Source: Glycine soja
Lineage: Eukaryota; Streptophyta; Magnoliopsida; Fabales; Fabaceae
Reading direction: 5' to 3'
NCBI RefSeq assembly: GCF_004193775.1
Contig: NC_041012.1
Coordinates: 12,173,223 to 12,237,222, forward strand
Length of the DNA: 64,000 bases
Shown here: positions 1 to 11,504 of the stretch, piece by piece
Position numbering within the stretch: the stretch's first letter is position 1
Layout: every line of letters begins with the position of its first letter
Translations under genes and position numbers: made by a program
The notes under the pieces: model-generated
Told to the model about the DNA's origin: nothing
Database searches by the model: none
Seen by the model: the letters and a program-made list of their open reading frames with translations, nothing else

Positions 1-2090
1 GGAGTGATGCTGATGTAAAAAGGTTTCTCCTTGGTTTGTTTATCTTTGGGAAGAATTTCCTAAATATAAAAAGATTCTTAGAGAACAAAAGGATGGGGGG
101 AAATATTGTCATTTTTCTATGGGGAGTTTTATAAGTTCGATGAATATCATAGATGGTCAGACTGCAAAAAATTAAAAGGGAGAAAACGTATGACATGACA
201 CAAAAATTTCTCTGGTCGGAAGCAACATGAACTATTGTCTTGCTTGACTCACCATGTCTTAGAACAATTTAAAGATGCTATGCAACAGGTATTCAACCTT
301 GCTTTCTCTGAGAATCCCATGTCTTCAGTGTTGTTGTTGATGAACTACAATATGCATGTTTCAGCTACATTATTATTAGCTTAGCTTGTGTCAATGCATA
401 CTATGATGTCAATGGTATTATTTAGAGCTTTATAATCAGTGGATTCTTATTCCCTTCAATTCTCACTTTGGTCATATTTATAATCAGGTTTCCAAGTCAT
501 ATTCAGAGGGGAGAATTTCTCTAGAAGAATATATCACTTCTTTGAAGTCAACTGTAGGACTTGGTCTTCTTGCAAAAGCTGTAGGTATTGGTAAGGGGAA
601 GGAAGACCTTACTCACCCAACTGTGGAACATGTGAAGAAAACCCAGGTGTTTTCAATACAAACTAGCAAAGCTTTTTCTTCTCTTGGACCTAGTGATATA
701 ATCAAACATTTGACTGGGGGATAACAATTTGTGCAAAGCCAAAAGTAATGATATTTTCTAGGCAGCTGTTTGGCCCCATTTACTGGCAAGAGGTTGGCAC
801 TCGGAGAAGCTAAAGAATCAAGGCTCTCTGAGCTCCAAAAATTGTGTGGCCTTTCTTTTCCCTGGTGTTAAAAAGTTTTCAAGAAGAAAACTTATGAAAG
901 GTGATCATTACTTTGATTCTGTCAGTGATGTCTTGAGCAAAGTGATAGCTGAACCAAATCTTCTTAAGCTTGAAGTCGTATAAACTAAAGTTGGTGGAAG
1001 CAATTAGGAAGATGCAGAAATAGGATCCAACAAGGATGGTCAACCTGATAACAATCACCACCGTTACCTCAAACACAAAGCTTCTACTAACAATGGAGAC
1101 CATATGAAGTATGCAGTTTTTTATGCTGGTTTGGTGCTCAGAGGGAAGTCATGTAATTTAAGGGAATTGAAATCTTTACATGGCAATTCGGTAGGTAAAG
1201 TTAACGTAGATACTGATGATATAACATATAATAAAGGGAACAAGCATATTAGTAAAACAAAACACAAGAAAGGTAAGCTTGATGACATTTAACCAAGTGG
1301 GACAGAAACTGCTAGGATATACAGCAAAAAGAATAGTAGTAATGCTAACTACCAGAAAGGTAAACACAATAGAGATGCTACTGGCCAAAAAGAAGTGAAT
1401 GCTAACCCTAATGATGCAAACAAGACGACAGAAAACCATGAAAATCAAAAGACCTATGTGCCCAATGGCAATCAACCAAAGAGAATCATAGAGAATCAAT
1501 TTAGTCAAATAACAAGATCAGGTCATTCAGATGTTGCAGTTCCTCCCATCAAACGGCAAAGACTCACTGCTTGGGCTAAGGCTGAGACAAGCCACATTCT
1601 TAAGAATTCCTTAGGAGGCTTAGGATCAGAAAAACTGGGACTCTCAGTCATCTTGAGTTCCATAAAATGCCAACAAGAAAGCCGATAATCCATTCAGCTG
1701 AAGTAAGTGTGGAATTGAAAAAAGAAGGAAAAAATTTCAATAAAGTTTGTCTTCACAAAGGTATTTCTTGTGACAAAGTTGATAAATATGAATCATAACA
1801 TTCCATCAACTTCAATGCACAAGTTCCATTAAAGTTTGAAGATGGTGAAATGATGGCAATGGCTAAAGAGGATGACTAGGGCTTAAAGCCATGATACAAT
1901 TCCAAGGAGGAAAAGCACAAGAAATAGACCATTGACAGTTAGAGCATTGGAATCTTTTGCAAATGAATTCTTGCTTGCACAAAGGAAATAGAAAAGAAAA
2001 GACACCCTGACACTTAAAGACCCATTCAGCGCTTGCAGCCGCAAGGCTCGCACCTAAGGTCAAAAGAATGTTTCATAGTCATAGCTCAGG
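1..2090 (+). pseudogene. Degenerate copy of a plant ELM2/SANT-associated (DUF7650-type) nuclear protein gene, partial at window start
   Basis: Stitching frames by eye gives a protein like the Arabidopsis At2g47820/At1g09040 group (chromatin-type proteins with ELM2/SANT and DUF7650 regions). Seen pieces: 1-316 with a phenylalanine-rich block around RFLLGLFIFGKNF; 488-724 with SLEEYITSLKSTVGLGLLAK, a GIGKGKEDLT block and GPSDIIKHLTGG; 725-960 with LLARGWHSEKLK and VKKFSRRKLMKGDHYFDSVS; 1900-2060 with PLTVRALESFANEFLLAQR near the C-terminus. About 317-487 reads as a retained intron ending in AG, so this is a genomic duplicate rather than a processed copy. Broken by a TGA near 195, a TAA at 722-724, a TAA near 980 and several frameshifts. 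The family name comes from recalled similarity; that the locus is dead is clear from the stops. Confidence 0.6.
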
Positions 2091-4343
2091 TCAGGGGACT
2101 CCATATCCAATAGTAAAATGGACTTTGAATGAAATATTCTAGTGTCAATGAAAGTATAGAAATCCTTTAGATTATATTAAATTGTAGTGGTTTATTTATT
2201 CTAGGAATTTCAGAAGTCACCTGTCATGGTGAGGTTTGACTTTTGGAAACTTATGCTTCTCCCACCTAACTTTATTGCATTTGAAGTTAACAGGCATAAT
2301 GTACAAAATTTTGCCATGTGGGAAATTTGATGAGTTTAAGGTTTTTTGTTTTCTGGTAATTGTAAGTTTCATGAAACATGCTCGGAAGTACATAGCTATC
2401 ATGATTTAAAAGAACAAATTAGAGGCATGTTGAAAATGGCTTTTGAAAACATACCTTGCTTGTTAGCTTGTTGTGTACATTTTAATGTTCAGAAATCCCG
2501 CTCTTTCTTTCTCTTTTTGTTTTTTTTATTCGTGTTCAAGCAAGCTAGAAAAGCCTTACATGTTTCTTCAAGTTTTACTATATTTTAGTTGTTCAAGCAT
2601 TATTTTTACTTCTCAATTAGCCATGTTTATGATCTTAAACGTATCATCAAATTACAATTTAGGGAGCAGTACTAACAAACTATAAATATAAAAGTGATTG
2701 TGGATTGATGGTCCAACAAAGTCCAATATAAGAATCTACTTGTTCCATTCAAGGGTGAACCTAACATTATATATGTAACTTATGTTTGATTTGATGCATC
2801 ATATATCGTTATGAGAACCATTACTAGTAAACAAGGCAGCAAGTTTGCTATTAAGCCTTTTCTACAAGGAGACAAATGGATTTCTGCATGAGGTGCCCCA
2901 TTTAAGTCTGAATTTTTACATCTTAGACAATTTGTACATAATCATATATATTTATAAATCATGATTCGTCAATGATTGATTGGTTTATAATTTATTATTG
3001 ACCGTGATAATCAACAGTTGAAACAACACAAAGTACAATGAGACCCAAACGCATTACCAATTTACAGTGCTATTTTGCATACACCCTAATTTTTGTAAAA
3101 TCCATGCAAACAATTGTAATTATATAAAAAAAGTGAAACAAGCAGGGGTAAACTTCAAGCAACCAACAAATTCACAATGTCAACAAATTCATAAGCATGT
3201 TGCAAACTATAGATGGAATGAAAGCTATAACAAATGAGGAGATGGATACTTATTGCATGACGGCTAAAGGCAACTGGAAGCAATAGACAGAATGCGCTAG
3301 TTGTCACAGTGGGACGCATGAGAGTGAGACAGAGAATATTCATCTCGCTGCCTTCTTGCTGCAACATTTATCAACACAAGTTAAATATTAATTGTATTAA
3401 ACTTCACAGTTTCATTTCATGTATATAAATAAACTCATGAGAGTGAATTTCCAGAGAATTTTGAGTTGTCAAACCAGTTATGGTCATGCTTATTATTTGT
3501 TACTAAGGGGTATAATAATATTGGTTGTCATGCATACATGCACATGGATTATCAATATTGAAACTTAAAGCCAATCTTAATAATTTGTTATTCCCCCCTT
3601 GGTTCAAACATCAAATTGCATGTGTATATAGGTAAGAGAAACCAAACTAGTTTGAAATGCAAACAAACAAAATTTAATTAACACTGTTCACTCTACTATC
3701 AAAATAATTGCAGAATCTAAGGTACAGTTCTATGATAAGATATAACTTATAAATACACATGACTCCCAAGTACCAAGTACAAACTATTGGAATCTCTAAA
3801 GAGTCAATAGTGTATATTAACTTGATAACCTTAGGCTCGAACAAATTTTGAAAATACAAATTAGAATTTTATTCTCTATGAAACCAAATTTTGTGTTCTA
3901 TGTTAGATTATATATAGTCAGTATAAAATACAATTTCCAGAATTTTTATGCTATCTTGTATATGGTCAACACTTAATAGTATTAGATAATGGTTGATCAT
4001 TGTGTTCTATATTAGAACTTTGATCTCTATGAAACCAAATTTCATGGCTTTTATTTTGACCAAAACTAGACAAGTTAGTTTAAGATTTTCTTTTATCATA
4101 GATTTATCATAGAAATAGTGTTGTTGCTAACTATAGAGGAAAGAAAAAAGACAACGTATATACTAACTATGTATGTAGTCACGTACACTAACACATGTAG
4201 TTATTCAATTTTTTATAGTTTTATGACTTGATGACCTTTGAGTAAGATATTTCTTCTTAATTATTATTTTTATCTATAACTGAAATTCAACATATTACTA
4301 AAGCTATAAATGAAGGGTAATCAAACGATTATTTTGCACAATT
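2091..4343. other. AT-rich intergenic stretch, no gene recognised
   Basis: All reading frames are short and have no recognisable motif. The part at about 3155-3345 resembles 7940-8140: both carry AATTCACAATGTCAACAAAT followed by GAATGAAAGCTA and TTGCATGACGGC-like words. It is therefore a dispersed repeat, possibly a CACTA-type subterminal relic. Around 3860-4050 the phrase CTCTATGAAACCAAATTT occurs twice, a small local duplication. Confidence 0.5.
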
Positions 4344-4895
4344 TTAAGATGTTGATCTAGTAATGGTTAGGATTTGCTTTTGTGTGTAGTTCAAAGCACA
4401 AAGGAGATTAACATAGTCCTGTGGGGTGGCATCATATATCAAACCTGGATCCAAGTGCTTTGTTGGGGTCCATTTGACTAGCTCCAATGGCAAGAGGGGA
4501 AGCATATTGAGAATGGTAACCATAGTCCCTAATTGAATTTTGTGTATTATCAAGAGGACTAGCTGTGGTTACTAGTGCAGACCTTATAGCAGCAGCACTC
4601 GATTGAGGCTGTGTAGCTTTCAAAAGAGCAACAACACCAGAAGCATGAGGACAAGCCATAGATGTTCTAGAACACAACTTGTACTCACTGGATAAGTTAC
4701 ATTGGTGCCAATTGTAGCTACTGGTTTTGTAGGAACATAATCAGCAAGAACATTAGAGCCAAGTGCCATTATGTCAGGCTTCAAGACCCCATGATAACTT
4801 GCTAAAAGACCTCTTGATGAGTTAAAGTTAATAGTTGGTGCTGACTTTATTCCAACAAATGTTTGTTGAAATTTGATGGTGGTTGTTGGCATCTT

Positions 4896-5803
4896 GATGG
4901 AAGCTTGCTTGTGGAGCTTCTATGGAGGCTGGATCTTTGAGCTTCAATGAGGTCCTTCAATGGTGATTTTTCACCATGGAGATGCAGCGGAAGGCAAAGG
5001 AGAAGAGGAGAAGGGAGGCTCCATCCACTAGGGAATAAGCCATGGAAGAAGGAGCTTCACCACCAAGATGAGCCTTGGATAAGAAGCTTGGAAGGATGCT
5101 TCAATGGAGGAAAAGAAAGAGGGAGAGAAAGAGAGAGGGGGGAGCACGAAATTGAAGGAATAAAAGAGGGGGAGAAGTAGAACTTTGAAGTGTGTCTCAT
5201 AAGACTTTCATTCATCAAAGTTACAACAAGTGTTACACATGCTTCTATTTATAGACTAGGTAGCTTCCTTGAGAAGCTTTCTTGAGAAAACTTCCTTGAG
5301 AAGCTTCTTTGAGAAAACTTCCTTGAGAAGCTAGAGCTTAGCTACACACACCCCTCTCATAACTAAGCTCACCTCCTTGAGAAGCTTCCTTAAGAAGATT
5401 CCTAAAGAAGCTAGAGCTTAGCTACACACACATCTCTAATAGCTAAGCTCACCTCCTTGAGATGAGAAGCTAGAGCTTAGCTACACCCCCCCTATAATAG
5501 CTAAGCTCACCCCCATGACAAAAAAAGATGAAAATACAAAAAAAAAGTCCTTACTACAAAGACTACTCAAAATGCCCCGAAATACAAGGCTAAAGCCCTA
5601 TACTACTAGAATGGCCAAAATACAAGGCCCAAACGAAGGAAAAACCTATTCTAATATTTACAAAGATAAGCGGGCTCATACTTAGCCCATGGGCTCAAAA
5701 TATACCCTAAGGCTCATGAGAACCCTAGGGCCTTCCCTTGGATCTCTAGCCCAATCTACTTGGAGTCTTCTACCCAATGCCCTTGCGGGATAGGATTGCA
5801 TCA
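4896..5803 (-). mobile_element. Solo LTR-like insertion (about 908 bp) inside the subtilase relic
   Basis: It is flanked by ATCTT on both sides (4891-4895 and 5804-5808), a 5-bp target duplication. Read on the minus strand it begins TGATGCAATCC and ends CTTCCATC followed by A, giving TG...CA if one base is shared with the duplication. A TATA-like CTATAAATAG lies on the minus strand at 5245-5254. Internally it carries imperfect repeats of GAGAAGCTTCCTTGAGAAGC (5270-5470) and three copies of CTAGAGCTTAGCTACA. No coding capacity is seen. A solo LTR is the best reading; the family is not identified. Confidence 0.7.
5245..5254 (-). promoter_or_regulatory. TATA-box-like site of the solo LTR
   Basis: CTATAAATAG on the minus strand, at the position expected for the U3/R boundary of an LTR of this length. 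It supports a minus-strand orientation of the 4896-5803 insertion. Confidence 0.4.
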
Positions 5804-6112
5804 ATCTTATGGCTTTTTGCATACTTGATCACAGATGGTGTATCCTTTGCACTGAGTTAGACAATAATTGGAGAGCTCACACTTCCTATTTCATTTAATA
5901 AAGGAGAATTATAGGTAAACACTGCCCCTAAATCAAATATAATGATCCCTTTTGTGGCCACTTTGGATAACAACTTTACTGAATTACATGCCGATATAAT
6001 CCTATTGTAGATAAGTGGAAGATTTTCCACTAAGGCATTTGCTGGAAACAAGGTCCAACCAATAATGGTTTGGCCATTTCCAAGAATTAGAGTACCAAAT
6101 GTAATAACATGA

Positions 6113-7181
6113 AGTTGTAGCTAGCCATTCAACTAACAAAACATATTGCATCGTATAAATTTCCATAAAAAATTCAAATTCAAAATAAGTTTTTCATATG
6201 AACAACAATCATGCTGAACTTGACATTAACAATCAAAGAATAATTCAATTAATTTGCATCAAACTAGCTATTGCACACATGTGAAATTCAAGAAATGAGG
6301 AAAGCCAATAAACTGAGAAGAAAGCAAAAAGCAAAAATAAAGGGTATATTATTGAGCTTACAGATGAAGGCATAAATAATGATGCAGCCATGGCCATAAC
6401 TCTTTTTTTTTGTATAAATGTTATATAACTTGAACAAATTTGAGAAGCTTCTTCAAGTTTCTCAATATATATAACTATGGGGTCACACTCATTTTATTTT
6501 TCTCTGTGGGTCTTTCACTTTTATTTTTCTCTTTTTCTCATATATGTATGAACCTTGTGCAAACCAGCATCCTAAATTGCCATCAATCTTATTAGACTGA
6601 AAAAGGATTTGTGTCATGTTTCGTAATGGTTTTTCACTAATTAGTGGAATCAGCTAGCTAGAATTTGAAGCACACTTTGATTCATCATTGTTTTCTTTTA
6701 GTTTCTCCCTAGCCAGAGATGGAAAAAATTATTAAAGTTCAGCCCCTTTTTTTCAATGAGAATGTGGTAGTTTTGTCTAATTGATAATATTGGTAGTTAT
6801 TGGATTACTATTACACAAATATCAATGCTTGAAGAATACAAAATTATTATACTATACTATACAAACCTCTTCTTGTTTGGGTTTTCTATATCAATTTTTG
6901 TTTTCCTCTTTTGTCAAGCAATTGCAGAACATAAATTGTACATATAGCTTGTTTGATTTTTGAAGAAAAATATTATTGAGTTCTGATTTTGCAATTATGG
7001 ACAAGAAGAAGAAAAGTGTTAGGATTGATTGATTTCCCATTCTGTGACTTGTGACTTCAAGAGACTAAAATAGTCCTAAGAACCATACACATAAAAATAT
7101 ATCATGCATGCTATGTTATGTATATGGAAAGATTAAGATCATGGTTTGGTGGATGCTAATGCAAATTATTTATATGAACAG
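6113..7181. other. AT-rich intergenic stretch, no gene recognised
   Basis: No frame with recognisable protein similarity. It probably includes decayed upstream subtilase sequence next to 6112 and the intron preceding the isocitrate lyase exon at its right end (a CAG acceptor-like end at 7179-7181). Confidence 0.45.
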
Positions 7182-7605
7182 ATAGTGGAGGAAGAAGCGA
7201 GGTTCTAAGCCGAAGTGGAGGAGGTGCAAGCATGATGGAACTCTGAGAGGTTTAGGCTAACAAAAAGGCCATACACAGCAAGAGATGTAGTGTCCCTCCG
7301 AGGCAACCTCAGACAAACCTATGCCTCGAACGAGATGGCAAAAAAGCTATGGCACCTCCTGAAGAACCACCAAGCGAATGGAATAGCCTCAAGGACTTTT
7401 GGTGCACTTGATCCTGTTTAGGTCACCCAAATGGCTAAGCACTTGGATACAATCTATGTCTCAGGGTGGCAGTATTCAGCTACACACACCATGAGCAATG
7501 AGCCCAGTCCTAACCTTGCTGATTACTTTTATGAAACTGTTCGAAACAAGGTTAAGCATCTCTTCTTTCTTCAATAGTACCATGACAAGAAGCAAAAAGA
7601 GGATT
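7182..7605 (+). pseudogene. Isocitrate lyase exon relic
   Basis: Isocitrate lyase splits isocitrate into glyoxylate and succinate in the glyoxylate cycle of plant glyoxysomes. The plus-strand translation gives, in order, [85 protein letters not shown] and VKHLFFLQ followed by YHDKKQKE. This matches the conserved N-terminal part of plant ICL, just before the catalytic region. In-frame stops interrupt it: TAA near 7205, TGA after the EEVQA-like block, TAG near 7421 and TAG near 7576. The match begins right after a CAG that looks like a splice acceptor, and no later exons are seen, so a single genomic exon was duplicated or left behind. The catalytic KKCGH-type motif is absent. Confidence 0.9.
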
Positions 7606-10600
7606 GCTCAATGAAGTAGTTTCATTGTCATGATGTTTCCTATATGTAAATAATCATAATACTTTCCTTTTCTATTTGATGACGGAGTTTGTATTGGTAC
7701 TCCAATGGTGCATAAACTTTTTTTGAACCTCCCCCTTACAGGTCATCCCCACATAAATCAAACTTTACAATATTCTAGTCCATGGCCAATATCCATCACA
7801 TTCAACAGAAATAGGTTTTGACGTTGTTTTTATTCGATCACATGCATTGTTCAAAGCTAAGATGCTAATAGTATAATCGAATTGAAAAAGGGATTTCTAC
7901 TTAAAACTAAGTATATTTTGGGTTTAAAAAATACAAATTCACAATGTCAACAAATTGATAATATGATAAACACTAGGCATGTATGAATGAAAGCTAGAAC
8001 AAATGAGGGAGCACGAACAACAAACAAATTAAATTTAGGACCATAAAGACAATATTGGTACTTACTGCATGACAGCCGAAGGCAGCTGGAACCAATAGAG
8101 GGAGTGCGCCAGCTGTCGAGACCGAGTAAGACAGAGAATGACAATGACAAACAACGATGGAGCTTGCAGCACACTTTGGAGGTCACGGCGGAGTGAAAGA
8201 GGTGAAGACGGAGCTTGCGACAAACTTCAGAGGTCACCAGAAAATGCATATATGTTCAAGAGAAGTCGTAGTAGTCAGCTTAGTAAGTGTAAATTAATCG
8301 AATTAAAATATGACGACTTTAAAGATGGTGCTAGCTAAAACTGTAGTAGTCAGGTTAGGAACAAAGACAGTTTTTATAAAAAAAAACGTCGTTAACACCT
8401 TCAAAAAGTTGATTTAAATTTCAAAAATACCATCACATGTTTTACTACATCAGTTTTTTGATAACCGACGTAGATGCAACGATGTTGAATCATCATTTTG
8501 TAGTAGTGATTATAAAAAGATTGACATTAATCATATATTATAAATACATTAAGGTCAATCTTTTAATATCATATCATATTATTAGATTGGACAACATTTG
8601 ATGTAATAGATATTAAAAGATAGTCACAATGAAAAAAAAACTAACGAGAGAAGTCAATCTTGGAGACTTCAAAGTTGCCACCACTACCATGTTACTTATT
8701 ATGATCCGTGAGTTTGACATATTTTTCTAGCGACCATGGACATTTCTTGACAATAACTATGGTAACAAAGTCATTTCCATGTTTGCAATTATAAAACTTC
8801 TCTATGTGTTAGTTGGTAATAGTTTCAAATAAAGTCAAATCTTCATTATGAGTTAATGGAAATGAGAACCAAAAAGGGTAAAAGGACATTAAAAAGAGAG
8901 ATAATAACACAACAAAATTAGATATAAAATAATCAATCTAGATTTGGCATACTTGCAAAATGGAATTATTTAAAACCAGTCTAGATTTGACATACTTTTA
9001 AAATGAAATTCTTAAACAGATATCTTTTATATATAATATCTTTCTAAAGTTGCAAAAGAAAATGGAAGTAAAACTGAAGAGAATAAAAGAAATATTAGAA
9101 AGACAAATGGAAATTAACCCTATATTACCAACACCCATGCCCTCCTTTGTAATTTTTTTTTTCCAAAACTTATGCCCATTGAAGGGTGGTTATGTGAATT
9201 TTTTTAAAAAAAATTGGAAATAAATCACTGAACTTTAGCAAAATAAAGAATAAAAAAAATACAAAAGTAAAAAAAGAATAAAAATATACCTTTATTGACT
9301 TATTATAGATTATATACTTGGAGATAATATGTAGATCTTTATCAAATATCAGAAGAATCTTTTATTATTTGTGAATCTTCCACATGTGGGGGAATTTTGT
9401 CATAAAAAGCAATAAAAATAATCGATGGAGAGGCAACAAATCAACAAAATCTAGAAAGAAAATAACAATAAAATGTAGAAAAAGTACCTTAAGTGCAAGT
9501 TCTTCAATTTTGTCATTTTTGGAATATATTAACATCAGATACTTCAATTGGCATAACCATTTCATCTATTGCTTAACAAAAGAAAAAAAGATCCCGTCAA
9601 ATATATATTGATTAAAACCAAATCACTTTTATACCATTTATAAATTATAATTATAATAAAGTTTGGATCAGTTATTTTTCAATCTTTGGGGATAAAGCTG
9701 AGCCAACAACTTTGAACCATGACTGAAACGTGGACTGGATATTGAGGGATTAAAAAATAGTAAAAATAAACATTTTCATTCATATTCAAGTGCAAAAGTG
9801 AAACCATATGGCTTTTTATAATAAAAGATTCATAAGAGGAGATGTATACTAGGCGTCCATGTGTGCAACTTAACATAAAATATCTATAATATAATCATAA
9901 AAAATATAAAGCCCTTGTGCTAGCAAAAATAGAGTTATATCCTTTAGTATTATAACTTACCGAAACTGTATCCTGATTATAAGAATACATAGAACATACC
10001 TTTAAGATTATCTCTTAATAACCTGATAATATGGCCCACATTTTCTGCCTCCTTTGACTGATCCTCACATCGGAGCAAGTGTTGCAACGTTGGATGGAAA
10101 TACAGCATGAAATGCAATCTTGTGGAATGAAGCCAAAGGATTGTTCTGTAGCAATTAGGCACTGACATTACTTAGATGAAAAGGTTTGAAGAATTAAATT
10201 GAAGAAAATTAGGGGAAGAAGAAATAAATAGATGTAAGAATCTAACAATTCTCCTCGCTAATTACAGTTGGAGGATATTTTAACAATAGTTGAAGAATTC
10301 AAAGGGTATGATAATTAATGTGAGAAGAAACTGGGAGATAAGAACGTTTAGAAAGACTTTGCATATGGAGGTACACAGACTTTTTGGTAAGACTCGACGC
10401 CACTTATGTGGATTTATAGTACAAGTGATTAAGTCTAATTTGGAGGTGTAAATAATAAAAAAAAACTCAGTCTAACAACACTGATTTTCATAAAGAGTGA
10501 GCGCAAGTTTCTTAACAACACAATGGACATTGAATATAACTTTGTTAATAAAATAGTTTTCCTAGTTTGTCACTTGTGACTGAACGCTTACTTATAAGAG

Positions 10601-10709
10601 CTTCTAAGATATGAGACATGGAGTAGAAACTCGTTATGTAGTAGGTCTTGTTCATTGGACAAAAACTCATTATTCTACCAACAATTTATACCTTTGTAAT
10701 TATCATAAT
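7606..10709. other. AT-rich intergenic stretch with a CACTA-like relic, no gene recognised
   Basis: No convincing coding frame. 7915-8508 is a repeat relic described separately. 8940-9010 holds two imperfect copies of TCTAGATTTGGCATACTT. A minus-strand frame at 10168-9977 is open for 63 codons but matches nothing I recognise. The sequence otherwise consists of low-complexity A/T stretches. Confidence 0.45.
7915..8508. mobile_element. CACTA-like element relic (right terminus)
   Basis: It ends in GTAGTAGTG (8500-8508), the reverse complement of a CACTACTAC terminus, preceded by short words in both orientations of the kind seen near other CACTA ends here (CATCAGTTTTTTGATAACCGACG, ACGTCGTTAACACC). 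The left part (7940-8140) is shared with 3155-3345. No matching left terminus with a 3-bp duplication was found, so the element is probably truncated. No transposase frame is seen. Confidence 0.45.
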
Positions 10710-10714
10710 CTGAG
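10710..10714. repeat. Target site duplication CTGAG (left copy)
   Basis: Identical to 18399-18403 on the other side of the chimeric gypsy element. It shows that the outer LTR ends belong to a single insertion despite the rearranged interior. Confidence 0.85.
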
Positions 10715-11504
10715 TGATGTGTCATTATTTTTTCTTATTTCTTAACCCTTTTTGTCACCATTTTAATGACTGATTAGCCTTAATTGTCAAATTAATTATG
10801 CAGTTTTATCATTTGGGCCTACATGACTAATTTTGTGTTTTTAATTTAATTTCAGGAGAATTATAAGCAATTGGGCTGAACCGGCTTGGACTTGAAGAGA
10901 GCAAACAATTTTATTTTAATTCGTCCAATTTTATTTTATTTCATCCAGTTTTATTTTATTTCATTTTTGGGCTTGGACTTAAAACAAATTTGTAAGCTTT
11001 AGGGCTGAGGATCTATATAACAACACCAAGGTTTTAGTAGAAGGAGATGGTTAACTGAGGAGAGAAAATTTTAGGGTTTTGCATTTTTCAGTTTTGTGTT
11101 ACTGTTCACGCGCATTGTTCACGTAGCAATCATTATTTCGTTTTCTGCTTAAATTGCAATTTCGTTTTCTGCTTCTGCCTTTGAATTCGTTTTCATTTCT
11201 GCTGATTAATGGAAGGCTGAGTTTCCAGTGTTGTTTTCTCTTGAGGATCAAGCACAACTCTCTTTGAGGTTTTGTTATCACTATTGAATTCTGATCAATT
11301 TTTCCCCTTCACCAATTGCTCTATATTTGTTGTTATTAATTAATGCATGCTTAATGCTTGATTAATTTTCTCTGTGCTTAATTTACGTTCATGCTTAATG
11401 ATCAGTTTCGTTCATGTTTAATGGACATGTGAGAGGGATTAATTGGTGTATGTGTTGCTTAATCACATAATGACAGCCTTATGTTAATTTTCGCGTAACC
11501 TAGG
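10715..11504 (+). repeat. Left (5') LTR, 3'-truncated
   Basis: Collinear with 17314-18160 of the right LTR, with few substitutions and one internal deletion of about 60 bp near 11492. It stops after CGTAACCTAG, where the foreign LTR begins. The last roughly 235 bp of the LTR and the adjoining PBS are therefore missing. A TATA-like CTATATAA lies at 11013-11020. Confidence 0.85.
11013..11020 (+). promoter_or_regulatory. TATA-like box in left LTR
   Basis: CTATATAA followed by CAACACCAAGG, identical in context to 17630-17637 in the right LTR. This is the presumed core promoter of the element. Confidence 0.5.

Larger units (their letters stand above)
4344..6112 (-). pseudogene. Subtilisin-like serine protease (S8 subtilase, SBT1 type) relic, N-terminus missing, split by a solo LTR
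   Basis: Secreted plant subtilases cleave proteins in the cell wall. Reading on the minus strand: 6112-5857 gives the protease-associated region (GNGQTIIGWTLFPAN, ISACNSVKLLSKVA); 5850-5808 gives the AKDTPSVIKYAKSHK-like end of that domain; 4890-4690 gives IKFQQTFVGIK and LKPDIMALGSNVLA; 4677-4600 gives the catalytic-serine block TSMACPHASGVVALLKA; 4553-4344 gives LDPGLIYDATPQDYVNLLCA. The signal peptide, I9 propeptide and the catalytic Asp and His blocks are absent, and the frame stops with TAA at 4344-4346 before the Fn3-like C-terminal domain. Frameshifts lie near 4690 and 4450. An LTR-like insertion (4896-5803) divides the gene; removing it with one TSD copy restores the frame there, so the insertion hit a then-open frame. 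The family call is firm; the subgroup is inferred. Confidence 0.88.

Noticed and set aside
4947..5180. 77-codon Arg/Glu-rich plus-strand frame
   Set aside because: Lies inside the solo LTR-like insertion, purine-rich low complexity, antisense to the LTR orientation.
9977..10168. 63-codon minus-strand frame with LHFMLYFHPTLQHLLRCEDQ
   Set aside because: Composition is protein-like, but I can match it to nothing and it has no flanking exon; not supported as a gene.
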